Part shown: in pieces, positions 8,876-16,686 of the stretch | How positions within the stretch are numbered: the stretch's first letter is position 1 | Layout of the letters: each line of letters opens with the position of its first letter | NCBI GenBank assembly: GCA_963823735.1 | Contig: CAWGMO010000002.1 | Span: forward strand, 1,736,001-1,800,000 | Direction of reading: 5' to 3' | Source: Actinoallomurus sp963823735 | Lineage (GTDB): Bacteria > Actinomycetota > Actinomycetes > Streptosporangiales > Streptosporangiaceae | DNA: 64,000 nucleotides | Position numbers and translations under genes: made by a program | The notes under the pieces: generated by a model | Databases searched by the model: none | The model's input: only the letters and a program-made list of their open reading frames with translations | Told to the model about the DNA's origin: nothing

Positions 8876-9568
8876 TCAGGGGACGGCGCGGATGAGGACG
8901 AGGGAGCCGTTCAGGTACGGCTGCGTCCGCGATGCTCCGTGGCGGGCGTCCCAGGCGCCTGAGGCCAGGTCGCGGCGCAGGTGGTCGGCGTACCGCTCGC
9001 GTACGGCCGGTTCCACGAAGCTCCACGCCGAGCATGCCCCGACCGTCGCGTGGCCGCCGAGGGCCTCGGTGATATCCGTGACGGACGGGTAGCGGCGGGC
9101 TTCCGCGTCCAGGACCAGCGGGGCGTACTCGTACAGCCAGAAGTCGCGTACCAGGTCGGGGTCGCAGGTGAGGATCACCACGGGGCCTCGGGCGACGCGG
9201 CGCATCTCTCGCAGGCCGGACCTGAGGTCGCTCCACTGGTGCACGCTGAACGTCGTCATCGCGGCGTCGAAGGCGTCGTCTTCGAACGGGAGGCGCTCGG
9301 CGACCGCGTCGATGGCGGGCGGCAGGTGGGCCGGGCGCTGGGCGCGCATCGGCTCCGACGGCTCCACCGCGGTGACCTTGAGCGTCGTCAGCTCGTACGA
9401 CCCGGCGCCGGCGCCGACGTTGACCACGGTGCGCGACTCCCCCAGCGCCCCGGCGATGCGCTCCGCGATCCGCGGCTCGGGCCGCCGGTGGTCGCTGTAG
9501 CCGGCGCCGAGGACGCCGTAGTCCGCGTCGCCCGCGCTGCCGTCCGTGGCCCGGCTCGGCCCGCTCAC
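8876..9568 (-). CDS. SAM-dependent class I methyltransferase
   Basis: A 230-residue methyltransferase of the Methyltransf_11 type. The SAM-binding glycine motif is 'VVNVGAGAGSYE', followed by the acidic 'TAVEPSEPM' and the post-motif 'FDAAMTTFSVHQW'. The GTG start overlaps the stop of the pdxH-like gene by four bases (GTGA), so the pair is translationally coupled. Members of this subgroup methylate small molecules. The acceptor cannot be named. Confidence 0.85.
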   Translation of the reverse strand: MSGPSRATDGSAGDADYGVLGAGYSDHRRPEPRIAERIAGALGESRTVVNVGAGAGSYELTTLKVTAVEPSEPMRAQRPAHLPPAIDAVAERLPFEDDAFDAAMTTFSVHQWSDLRSGLREMRRVARGPVVILTCDPDLVRDFWLYEYAPLVLDAEARRYPSVTDITEALGGHATVGACSAWSFVEPAVRERYADHLRRDLASGAWDARHGASRTQPYLNGSLVLIRAVP

Positions 9569-10245
9569 GGCCACAGGAGCCGGCGGTCCCACGACGCGCC
9601 GTCGCGTGTGTACCGCAGGCGCGTGTGGCGGCGGTCCCGGTCGGCCTGCCAGAACTCGACCTCGTCGGCGATCACCGCGTAGAGGGTCCAGCCGGGGGCG
9701 ACGAGTTCCGGGTCGGCGGCGAGGCGGTCGTGGGCGCTCCGGATGGCGGCGTCGAGCTCGGCCGGGTCGGTCAGGACCTCGGACTGGCGTCCCGCGAGCG
9801 CCTCGGCGCGCCCGCCCGCGGACCGGGCGAGGAAGTCGGCCGCGCTGCGGTCGGCGCCGGCGGCGCGCACCGGCCCGCGTACGCGGATCTGCCGGCCCTG
9901 CGGCGGCCAGTAGAAGGTCAGCGCGGCGTACGGGGTGGCCGCCAGCTCCCGTCCCTTGCGGCTGACGTCGTTGGCGGCGAAGTACCAGTGGCCGCCGGTG
10001 TCGACGTCCTTGCAGATCAGGACGCGTGCCGACGGGTGGCCTTCTTCGTCCGCGGTGGCGACGGTCATCGCGTGCGGCTCCGGCACCTTGGCCTCGATGG
10101 CCTCGGCCAGCCAGCCGGCGAACAGGGCGGCCGGAGCGGCGGGCGCGTCACCGGCGTCGAACACGGGCAGCTCCACGTCGAACACGGGCAGGCCGCGGAG
10201 CAGGTCCCGCATGGAAGTCTGGTCCACCGGCGATCCGTCGGGCAT
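9565..10245 (-). CDS. pdxH: Pyridoxine/pyridoxamine 5'-phosphate oxidase family protein
   Basis: A 226-residue FMN-binding split-barrel protein of the PNP oxidase family. Seen in order are 'MRDLLRGLPVF', the FMN-contacting 'SARVLICKDVD' and 'WYFAANDVSRKGRELAA', 'RQIRVRGPV', and the C-terminal dimerisation region ending 'RLRYTRDGASWDRRLLWP'. The R-L-x-Y/W-x9-W-x4-L-x-P ending is close to true PdxH, though the N-terminal half is somewhat divergent, so a PdxH-like paralogue is possible. True PdxH makes pyridoxal 5'-phosphate in the vitamin B6 salvage pathway. An AGGAAAGG site precedes the ATG. The methyltransferase is coupled downstream. Confidence 0.8.
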   Translation of the reverse strand: MPDGSPVDQTSMRDLLRGLPVFDVELPVFDAGDAPAAPAALFAGWLAEAIEAKVPEPHAMTVATADEEGHPSARVLICKDVDTGGHWYFAANDVSRKGRELAATPYAALTFYWPPQGRQIRVRGPVRAAGADRSAADFLARSAGGRAEALAGRQSEVLTDPAELDAAIRSAHDRLAADPELVAPGWTLYAVIADEVEFWQADRDRRHTRLRYTRDGASWDRRLLWP

Positions 10246-10361
10246 GACACCTTTCCTCTCCGAGGCAGATGTCGCCTCGCGTTTGCGACGGTATCCGAGA
10301 GCCGCGGCAGGCAGCCACCAGGTGATTGGTTCATCACGCCTCTCGTCCGCATGATGAAGGT

Positions 10362-10649
10362 ATGACGAGCAGCGCACCCGCATGGCAGGTGATGACCGAG
10401 GAGCAGGCCGGCCGCTGGGAGGAGGTGCTGACCAACCCTCGCCGAGATGGTCCCCTCCGGCACCGCGCGCGTCGTGGTCGACGGCGGGCCGAACGGGGCC
10501 CACGCCCGGCCTCCGTACGAAGAACCGGTCCGCGCCCCGATGTCCCCCCACCCGCGAACGCGATCTGCCTCGGCGGCCCTACCGTCCTGCACTGGAACTT
10601 CGCCGTGCCCGAGGACACCGCGCCGTGCCCGCACCGGCCGGCCACGTAG
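10362..10649 (+). other. Small possible gene, probably frame-disrupted
   Basis: This stretch has protein-like composition in pieces. 'MTSSAPAWQVMTEEQAGRW' opens one frame, 'LAEMVPSGTARVVVDGG' continues in a second, and the ending 'CLGGPTVLHWNFAVPEDT' returns to the first. One intact small protein would need two compensating indels. I recognise no family. It sits just upstream of the histidine kinase gene in the same direction. The 116 bp before it should hold the promoter of the leftward pdxH pair. Confidence 0.3.
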
Positions 10650-10667
10650 TCACCTAAGCTGACCGCC

Positions 10668-11813
10668 ATGCCCGCGAGCGTGTCGTCCATGAGGGGCAGA
10701 TGGCGGTCGCTGGGCTCGGTGGTGCGGGACCGCGAGATCGCCGTCGTGCTCACCGTGCTGGCGTTCCTGCCGGGCCTGTCGGGCGTCGGCGCGCAGTTCG
10801 GCGATCTGCCGTCCCGGAGTTCCGGCGTCCTCGCCGTCGTGTTGACGCTGGCGCAGACGCTGCCTCTGGCCGTACGCACCCGGTGGCCCGTGGTGAGCCT
10901 CGCGGTGGCCGGGTGCGCGTTCGCCGTCCACGAGGCGCTCGGGTACCCGCACACGTTCGGCAGTATCGGGCTGTATCTCGCGCTGTACGCCGCCGGCGCC
11001 CACCAGGACCGGTTCCGGCGCGCGCTCGCCCTCGGGGCATGCGCGGCGTACGCCGTGTTCGCGGTCGTTCTGCACGCGCTGGGTTCGCCGGAACGGCCGG
11101 CCGACTTCGCCGTCTTCTTCCTGGCGCTGACGGCGTTCTGGGCGGGCGGCGCCTACGTACGCCGCCGCCGGGCGGAGGAGGCCGAGCGGCGGCGGCTCGC
11201 CGCGCTGGCGGCCACCGCCGAGGAACGCGCGCGCATCGCGCGTGAGCTGCACGACGTCGTGACCCACCACGTGACCGCGATGGTCGTGCAGGCCGACGCC
11301 GCGCAGTTCCTCACCGGCTCGCCCGGCCGCGTCGTCGAGGGGCTGACCGCCATCAGCGGCACCGGCCGCCGGGCGCTGACCGAGCTGCGTTCCCTGCTCG
11401 ACGTCCTGGAGGCCACCGGCGAGTCCGCGCCACCCGGCACGGTCCGCGACCTGGTGGAGGAGGCCCGGCTCGGCGGGCAGCCGATCGAGCTGGTCGAGCG
11501 GGGCGTACGGCCGGCCATGTCCGCCGGCGTCGAGCTGGCCGCGTACCGGGTCGTGCAGGAGACGCTGACCAACGCCGTGAAGTACGCCGCGGGCAGGCCG
11601 ACCGTGGTGCGGGTCGAGAACGCCGTGGACCGGATCGACATCGAGGTGACCACCGCGGGCCCGTCCTCTCCCGTACGGGGCGAGGGCGGCGGGCGCGGGC
11701 TGAACGGGCTGCGTGAGCGGGTGGGCGTGCTCGGCGGCGACCTGGACGCCGGCGCCGGGCCCGACGGGGGTTTCCGTGTGCGTGCCCGCATCCCGACCGG
11801 AGGTGCCGTGTGA
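10668..11813 (+). CDS. NarL-type sensor histidine kinase
   Basis: A 381-residue membrane sensor kinase of the HisKA_3/DesK class. The N-terminal 160 residues form about five membrane helices with very short loops, so the stimulus is probably membrane-associated. The dimerisation/phosphorylation segment is 'RIARELHDVVTHHVTAMV' with H195 as phosphoacceptor. The HATPase_c part includes 'QETLTNAVKYA' and 'GGRGLNGLRERVGVLGGD'. The stop overlaps the GTG of the cognate response regulator by four bases. No target operon is adjacent apart from a convergent protease, so the regulon is unknown. Confidence 0.9.
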   Translation: MPASVSSMRGRWRSLGSVVRDREIAVVLTVLAFLPGLSGVGAQFGDLPSRSSGVLAVVLTLAQTLPLAVRTRWPVVSLAVAGCAFAVHEALGYPHTFGSIGLYLALYAAGAHQDRFRRALALGACAAYAVFAVVLHALGSPERPADFAVFFLALTAFWAGGAYVRRRRAEEAERRRLAALAATAEERARIARELHDVVTHHVTAMVVQADAAQFLTGSPGRVVEGLTAISGTGRRALTELRSLLDVLEATGESAPPGTVRDLVEEARLGGQPIELVERGVRPAMSAGVELAAYRVVQETLTNAVKYAAGRPTVVRVENAVDRIDIEVTTAGPSSPVRGEGGGRGLNGLRERVGVLGGDLDAGAGPDGGFRVRARIPTGGAV

Positions 11814-12481
11814 CCCCGCCGATCCGGGTGCTCGTCTGTGAGGACCAGGAGCTGGTCCGCGTCGGCTACGTCACCATCTTCGGCGCGCAGCCGGACATGG
11901 AGGTCGTCGGCGAGGCCGCCGACGGGCTCGCCGCGATCGAGGCCGCCGAGCGCCTGCGCCCGGACGTCATCGTGATGGACATCCAGATGCCGCTGCTCGA
12001 CGGCATCGAGGCCACCCGGCGGCTGGCCGGGCCGGGCTCCGCCGGCCAGGTGAGGATCCTCGTGGTCACGACGTTCAACGTCGACGAGTACGTCTATGAG
12101 GCGCTGCGCGCCGGAGCCAGCGGCTTCCTGCTGAAGGACGCGCCTCCGGCCGAGCTCGTGAACGGGGTGCGCACCGTCGCGCGCGGTGAGTCCCTGCTGT
12201 CGCCCGCGGTCACCCGTACGCTGATCGGGCGGTACGCCGGCCGGATACGCCCGGCCGCCGCCCCCGGCCAGGACCGCCTGAAGGTGCTCACGCCGCGCGA
12301 GCACGAGGTGCTGAAACTGATCGCGGCGGGCCTGTCGAACGCCGAGATCGCCGCCGAACTCGTCATCAGCCCGGAGACGGTGAAGACCTACGTGTCCCGC
12401 ATCCTCACCAAGCTGGACCTGCGCGACCGGGTCCAGGCCGTCGTGCTCGCCTACCGTACGGGCCTCGTCGGCACGCCGTGA
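11810..12481 (+). CDS. NarL/FixJ-family response regulator
   Basis: A 223-residue two-domain regulator. The receiver domain has the acidic pair in 'VCEDQELVR' and phosphoacceptor D57 within 'VIVMDIQMPLLDG'. The C-terminal LuxR-type helix-turn-helix spans about residues 160-215 and includes 'LTPREHEVLKLIAAGLSNAE'. It is the partner of the histidine kinase directly upstream, with GTGA coupling. A hairpin follows two bases after the stop. Confidence 0.92.
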   Translation: MTPPIRVLVCEDQELVRVGYVTIFGAQPDMEVVGEAADGLAAIEAAERLRPDVIVMDIQMPLLDGIEATRRLAGPGSAGQVRILVVTTFNVDEYVYEALRAGASGFLLKDAPPAELVNGVRTVARGESLLSPAVTRTLIGRYAGRIRPAAAPGQDRLKVLTPREHEVLKLIAAGLSNAEIAAELVISPETVKTYVSRILTKLDLRDRVQAVVLAYRTGLVGTP

Positions 12482-12482
12482 C

Positions 12483-12506
12483 GCCGGGCGGCGCGGGCCG
12501 CCCGGC
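12483..12506. terminator. Hairpin between response regulator and CPBP protease genes
   Basis: A 10-bp inverted repeat (GCCGGGCGGC and its complement) with a GCGG loop lies directly between the two convergent stop codons, so it can serve both transcripts. Confidence 0.65.
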
Positions 12507-12515
12507 ATCCGGGAG

Positions 12516-13388
12516 TCAGCGGGCGTCGCCCCGGCTGTGGATCCGGCCACGCTTCGCGGCGAGCCGCAGGAACAGCACCGCCGGGACACCGCACACCAGG
12601 ATGGCGACGACGCCGGCCTCCGGACCGAACTCCCCGCCGGTCAGCGCCGCCGGCCCGCTCACCGTGGCCCGCAGCAGGCTCGCCGGACCGTGCGCCGAGC
12701 CCGACACGGTCGTCCCGAAGATCCCGCCTTCGGCGAAGTTCCACCCCAGGTGCAGCCCGATCGGCAGCCACAGCGACCGGGTCGCCGCGTACACCGCGCC
12801 GAACAGCAGACCCGCCTCGACCGCGATGGACACCGCGCCCCAGACGGTGGCGTGCGGGTTGACCAGATGCAGGACTCCGAACAGCACACCCGACACGACC
12901 AGCGCCCCCCACGTCCCGGCGATCTCCTCGACGATCCGGAACAGCGCCCCGCGGAAGACGAGTTCCTCCGCCACCGCCACGCACGACATCAGGCCCAGCG
13001 CGGCGACCGCGCCGCCGAAGGATCCCCACCCGCGAAGGTGGTAGCCACCGAACATCGCGATGACCGCGAGCGTCACGGCGAACAGACCCAGCCCGAACAG
13101 CACGCCCCGGCGCAGCCCGCCCCATGCGTCGGACGGCGACAGCTCCGCCGGGCTGCGGCCTTCCAGCCACCGCACCAACCCGACGTAACACCCCAGTGCC
13201 AGAGCCCCCGTGACGAGGCCGACCAGCAGGCCGGTCACCGCGTTGCCGTCGGCCGCACCGTTGACCACAGCGGCGACCGCGTCGACGCCCATCAGCACCA
13301 CGAACATGACCGGCAACCGCACCCAGGCGGACCTCGGCCGCCTGGCCTCCTCCACCGGCCGTACGGTCTCCTCGCCGCGTACCGACAT
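12516..13388 (-). CDS. CPBP-family intramembrane metalloprotease
   Basis: A 290-residue membrane protein of the CPBP (CAAX protease/bacteriocin-processing, Rce1-like) family. About eight helices are visible. The defining motif E-E-x3-R occurs in 'AVAEELVFRGALFR', and the second and third motifs appear as 'GVLFGVLHL' and 'LPIGLHLGWNF', supplying the conserved His and Asn/His residues. The ATG follows a strong AAGAGGAGG site. The family includes prenyl-protein-type proteases and immunity proteins; here the substrate is unknown. Confidence 0.88.
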   Translation of the reverse strand: MSVRGEETVRPVEEARRPRSAWVRLPVMFVVLMGVDAVAAVVNGAADGNAVTGLLVGLVTGALALGCYVGLVRWLEGRSPAELSPSDAWGGLRRGVLFGLGLFAVTLAVIAMFGGYHLRGWGSFGGAVAALGLMSCVAVAEELVFRGALFRIVEEIAGTWGALVVSGVLFGVLHLVNPHATVWGAVSIAVEAGLLFGAVYAATRSLWLPIGLHLGWNFAEGGIFGTTVSGSAHGPASLLRATVSGPAALTGGEFGPEAGVVAILVCGVPAVLFLRLAAKRGRIHSRGDAR

Positions 13389-13474
13389 GACGTCCTCCTC
13401 TTGAGTCCCAATGCTCTGGTCAGGAGAAACGTACGAGCGGGAGGGGTCTTGGATCGTCACCGCGCGGTGGACAC

Positions 13475-14434
13475 TTACCGGCGCGTGCCGTCCCCCGTGC
13501 GAGCTACCCGGCGGCGCGGCACCGGCACCCGGTCGAGGTCATGGGCGAGCGTGATGTCGCCGTCGAAGTGCGCGGCGGCCTGCTCGGCGAACCTCGGCTC
13601 GTCGCCGGAGTCGTACCGTTCGGACAGGTGGGTGAGCACGAGCGCGCGTACGCCGGCCAGCGCGGCGATCCGGCCCGCCTCCCCGGCGGTGAGGTGCCCG
13701 TACTCCCGCGCCAGGGCGGCGTCCTCGTCGAGGTAGGTCGACTCGATGACCAGCAGGTCGGCGTCCTGGGCCAGGTCGACGGCGGCGTCACAGACCCGGG
13801 TGTCCATGACGAACGCGACCTTCTGCCCGCGCCGGGGAACAGCGCACTCGGCGAGCGTGACGGTACGGCCGTCCTCGGTGACGACCTGGCCCTCCTGCTG
13901 CAACCGGCCGATGAGCGGGCCGCGTACGCCGAGGGCGGCGAGCCGGTCGGGGAGCATCGTGACGCCGTCCGGCTCGGTCAGCCGATACCCGTACGCCTCG
14001 GCGCTGTGCTCCAGGCGGCGGGCGGTCAGCGCGAAGGGCGCGTCACCGGTGTCGAGAACGGTCTCGGTGCCGGAGAGCCGCTGTTCGCGCACGTCGAGCA
14101 GGTCGAGGAAGATCGTGGCGTGCCGGAGCCGCTGCCAGTACTCGGCGCCGGAGGCCGGGTACACGGCGTGGACGGGCCGCTCGACGCCGTCCCGCGACAG
14201 GCGCTGCAGGACGCCCGGGACGCCGAGGCAGTGGTCGCCGTGAAAGTGCGTCACACAGATCCACGTGATCTCGTGCGAACGCGCGCCGGCGTGGCTCATC
14301 TGCCGCTGAGTGCCCTCGCCGGGGTCGAACAGCACACCATGGCCGTCCCAGCGCAGCAGGTAGCCGTTGTGGTTGCGCACCCGCGTGGGCACCGCGCTGG
14401 AGGAACCGAGGACGAGAAGCTCACGAACCGACAT
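13475..14434 (-). CDS. rnz: Ribonuclease Z
   Basis: A 319-residue metallo-beta-lactamase-fold tRNA 3'-processing endonuclease. The zinc-binding motif 'THFHGDH' gives H63, H65, D67 and H68. Further ligands lie in 'VMDTRVCDAA' and 'LVLTHLSERY', and 'ESTYLDEDAALAREYGHLTA' matches the region characteristic of RNase Z. The enzyme cleaves precursor tRNAs after the discriminator base in the cytoplasm. Its length is usual for the bacterial short form. It is monocistronic. Confidence 0.9.
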   Translation of the reverse strand: MSVRELLVLGSSSAVPTRVRNHNGYLLRWDGHGVLFDPGEGTQRQMSHAGARSHEITWICVTHFHGDHCLGVPGVLQRLSRDGVERPVHAVYPASGAEYWQRLRHATIFLDLLDVREQRLSGTETVLDTGDAPFALTARRLEHSAEAYGYRLTEPDGVTMLPDRLAALGVRGPLIGRLQQEGQVVTEDGRTVTLAECAVPRRGQKVAFVMDTRVCDAAVDLAQDADLLVIESTYLDEDAALAREYGHLTAGEAGRIAALAGVRALVLTHLSERYDSGDEPRFAEQAAAHFDGDITLAHDLDRVPVPRRRVARTGDGTRR

Positions 14435-14519
14435 GCCTCAATGATCGCGGCTCCGCGGGACCGGTCCCCACGGCGATGCCGGATGATCTCAGCGACCCGT
14501 TCGATCTCGGTGAGGACAC

Positions 14520-14597
14520 GTGGAGCTCGTCGTTCTGGTCGTCGTGATCGGGGTGGTGGCGGTCGCCCCGATCGTGAACCCTCCGGCACCGGCGTGA
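14520..14597 (+). CDS. 25-residue hydrophobic peptide ORF
   Basis: A GTG start behind a GAGG site gives a peptide of 25 residues that is almost all Val/Ile/Ala ('VELVVLVVVIGVVAVAP'). It looks like the first transmembrane helix of an antiporter-type protein cut short, or a genuine single-helix peptide. Its TGA overlaps the GTG of the next small ORF, so the two would be coupled. Confidence 0.35.
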   Translation: MELVVLVVVIGVVAVAPIVNPPAPA

Positions 14598-14803
14598 CCG
14601 CGCGGACCGGTACCGAGATGACGGAGGTCGGGGAGACCGAACGGCTCCTGGAACAGACCCTCACCTGCCTGTCCGGCTCGGTCCGGATCGACGAGAGGCG
14701 GGGACGGGAACTGTACGACGCACTGCGAGAGTGCTCGCCGCGCGTCTACAACCCGGCGATCGTCCGCGTGTTCCTGCGGCGCAGTGGGGGCAGTTCTAGC
14801 TAA
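14594..14803 (+). CDS. Small acidic protein of unknown function
   Basis: A predicted 69-residue protein overlapping the preceding hydrophobic ORF by four bases (GTGA). An internal ATG eight codons in would give 61 residues. 'MTEVGETERLLEQTLTCLSG' and 'RRGRELYDALRECSPRVYNP' look like two amphipathic helices. I do not recognise the family. The stop codon lies inside the palindrome that precedes the MarR gene, so transcription of the pair may be tied to MarR control. Confidence 0.45.
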   Translation: MTARTGTEMTEVGETERLLEQTLTCLSGSVRIDERRGRELYDALRECSPRVYNPAIVRVFLRRSGGSSS

Positions 14804-14816
14804 TTCAGATTAGCTA
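14797..14816. promoter_or_regulatory. Palindromic operator upstream of marR-like gene
   Basis: TAGCTAAT-TCAG-ATTAGCTA is a perfect 8-bp inverted repeat with a 4-base spacer, in a short AT-rich island directly before the MarR gene. A further GCTAAG/CTAGATTAGA run follows. The symmetry, spacing and location match a MarR autoregulatory site. Confidence 0.6.
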
Positions 14817-14831
14817 AGCTAGATTAGATAT

Positions 14832-15266
14832 ATGGAGAACGACGAGGTCCTCACGAGGGAGCTGCGGCTGGCGGTCGGGCGGCTGTCACGGGCGATGAGG
14901 CGGGTGTTCACCGACGCGGACGAGGGCCTGGCCTTCCTCGAACTCGGCGTCCTCGACCACCTCGACCGGCGCGGGCCGGCCTCCCCCGGGACGCTGTCCG
15001 GCGGCGAGGGCGTCACCAGCCCGGCCATCGCGGCGACGCTGCGGCGCCTGCAGACGCTCGGCCTCATCGAGCGGTCGAAGGACCCGGAGGACGGCCGCCG
15101 CGTCGTCGTCGCCATCACCGAGGACGGGCGGCGGTCGCTGGCGCACCGCGACACGGCCGTCCTGGGTCACCTGCACCGGATCCTCCTCGACCATTTCACC
15201 GACGCCGAGCGCGCGGACCTGCGCACGGCGGTTCCCCTCCTTGAGAAGGTGGCCGGAAACCTATGA
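14832..15266 (+). CDS. MarR-family transcriptional regulator
   Basis: A 144-residue winged-helix regulator. It shows the N-terminal dimerisation helix, the recognition region 'GGEGVTSPAIAATLRRLQTL' and the wing 'RSKDPEDGRRVVVAITEDG', which carries the usual D-x-R-x3-V pattern. No clear ribosome-binding site precedes the ATG, so the transcript may be leaderless. Its stop overlaps the next gene's ATG (ATGA), making a two-gene operon. The palindrome just upstream is the likely autoregulatory operator. Confidence 0.88.
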   Translation: MENDEVLTRELRLAVGRLSRAMRRVFTDADEGLAFLELGVLDHLDRRGPASPGTLSGGEGVTSPAIAATLRRLQTLGLIERSKDPEDGRRVVVAITEDGRRSLAHRDTAVLGHLHRILLDHFTDAERADLRTAVPLLEKVAGNL

Positions 15267-15673
15267 TCACTCCTGGCTGGAAGACGCTCGACCCCGACCT
15301 CGACGCGTTCATGACCGAGTTCGAACGCCGCGGCGACGACCCGGGCTCCGACGACGGCGGGCTGTTCGCCGACCGGTTCCTCGTCACCGACCCCGGGCAG
15401 AGCATGGTCCTGCCGCGTGAGGCGCTGCTGGCCTCGCTCCCGTACCGCCGGCGGATGTTCGAGGAGGCCGGCGTCGGCAGTGCCCGCCTCGTCTCGGCGG
15501 CGCAGCTCGACCTCGACCCGTGGCACGTCCTCGTCAGGTCCGACTGGGACGCCGGGCGCGGCGACGAGCCGGCCGTACGGCTGGAGTCGACGTTCCTGAT
15601 CCGCCGGGACGGGCCGCGGATCCTCGCGTACCTCAACCACAAGGACATCGCGGCGGTTCTCGCCGCTCTGTGA
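15263..15673 (+). CDS. SnoaL/NTF2-like small protein, unassigned
   Basis: A 136-residue soluble protein coupled to the MarR gene through ATGA. The pattern 'LDAFMTEFERRGDDP', 'VGSARLVSAAQLDLDPWHVL' and 'LESTFLIRRDGPRILAYLNH' resembles the cone-shaped NTF2-like fold (ketosteroid isomerase-like), in which one helix lines a pocket formed by a curved sheet. No catalytic pair can be confirmed. As the only partner of the MarR regulator it may respond to the same small molecule. Confidence 0.6.
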   Translation: MITPGWKTLDPDLDAFMTEFERRGDDPGSDDGGLFADRFLVTDPGQSMVLPREALLASLPYRRRMFEEAGVGSARLVSAAQLDLDPWHVLVRSDWDAGRGDEPAVRLESTFLIRRDGPRILAYLNHKDIAAVLAAL

Positions 15674-15675
15674 CC

Positions 15676-16161
15676 TCAGCGGCGGCGGTCGACGTACGCC
15701 TCCTCGCCGCGTGTCAGCGGGGAGGCGATCGCGCACGACAGGTCGTACGGGGTCACGGGGCGCAGGCATCCCGACCGGATCCGCGCGAGCACCGCGCGGG
15801 TCTCGCGCAGGGCGACCTCCGGGTCCGCCTCCGGGTCGTGGACGGTGACGAGGTAGTTCGGGCCGATGAACTGGTCGAGCTCGACGTGGTGCACCTGACC
15901 GTCGTCCCCGCGTTCCGGGGTGTGCAGGACGATGAACACGTGATCGGCGTACGAGCGCATCTTCGGCACGTGGTTGCGCTCGACGCAGTCCTGCACCGCC
16001 ATCGGGTGGAAGCCGAACACCTCCGACAGCACGCGTACGGCCTCGGCGTCGCAGCGGGGAACGTCCACCCAGACCAGGGCGTTCTTACGAGCGAGCAGTG
16101 CCGGCAACTCGCCGACGGGCCGCTCTTCGGCGCCGTCGCGGGTGACCAGAAGAACATCCAT
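15676..16161 (-). pseudogene. Truncated CorA-type metal transporter (N-terminal domain only)
   Basis: The 161-residue product matches the cytoplasmic N-terminal domain of CorA-type Mg/Co channels, with 'LVWVDVPRCDAEAVRVLSEV', 'GFHPMAVQDCVERNHVPK' and 'YLVTVHDPEADPE'. It stops at the long-helix region ('ASPLTRGEEAYVDRRR'). The stalk helices, both membrane segments and the GMN pore signature are missing, whereas CorA proteins are usually over 300 residues. It cannot form a channel. It may be a gene relic or, less likely, a free-standing regulatory domain. Confidence 0.6.
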
Positions 16162-16257
16162 CCGGCCCACCTCCCACGCCGCCACGACGGGCCCCTCGCC
16201 CGCCTCCAGGCGAATATGGCGCGATCTCGGCGGGAGTGGTCCGCTCCGCGAAGATTC

Positions 16258-16545
16258 TTAACGCGTTCTTAGCTCTGGGGCCCGAGTCGCGCCGGCCCCC
16301 CGCCCGCAGACGAGCGGAACGGCCGGGGACGTACGGAGTGGCGCGGGGCGGGCCGCGGCCCTCGCGAGCAGGTGCTCGACGACGAGGTCCTCCAGGACGT
16401 CCGCCGTCAGGGCGATGTTCAGATGGTCGGCGCAGGCGACGGCGAGGGTGATCTGGCGCGCGATCTCCTCCGTACGGCCGGGGAACCGCTCGCACAGCCG
16501 TGTCCGCAGAGCCTCGACAGGGTCGGCATTCCACTCGCGGGATCT
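16258..16545 (-). pseudogene. Small helical protein fragment without a proper start
   Basis: An open stretch of 95 codons contains 'DPVEALRTRLCERFPGRTEE' followed by 'AVACADHLNIALTADVLEDL', a convincing alternating helical pattern. Directly upstream the frame meets TGA and there is no ATG or GTG before the helical part, so the 5' end is lost or shifted. I recall similar short three-helix actinobacterial proteins but cannot name a family with confidence. The remaining bases up to the TetR promoter show nothing else. Confidence 0.35.
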
Positions 16546-16649
16546 TCAATTCGGACCACCCTTCGGCCAGGTCACGCCAGGGTTTCACTCCTGACGTACG
16601 GCCTGTGTGTCGCCCAGGAAAACCCGATGTTAATGACAGGCATCCGACA

Positions 16650-16686
16650 TTGACATAGTGACCACTATCCGAATAGCGTTCGCTAT
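16650..16686 (+). promoter_or_regulatory. Promoter with two TetR operators
   Basis: Two 14-bp palindromes share the pattern ATAG-y-G-nn-C-r-CTAT: ATAGTG-AC-CACTAT at 16655-16668 and ATAGCG-TT-CGCTAT at 16673-16686. Their centres are 18 bp apart and the second abuts the start codon. A consensus TTGACA -35 element overlaps the first. A repressor bound to either would block the promoter, so autoregulation of the TetR/P450 operon is very likely. Confidence 0.75.
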
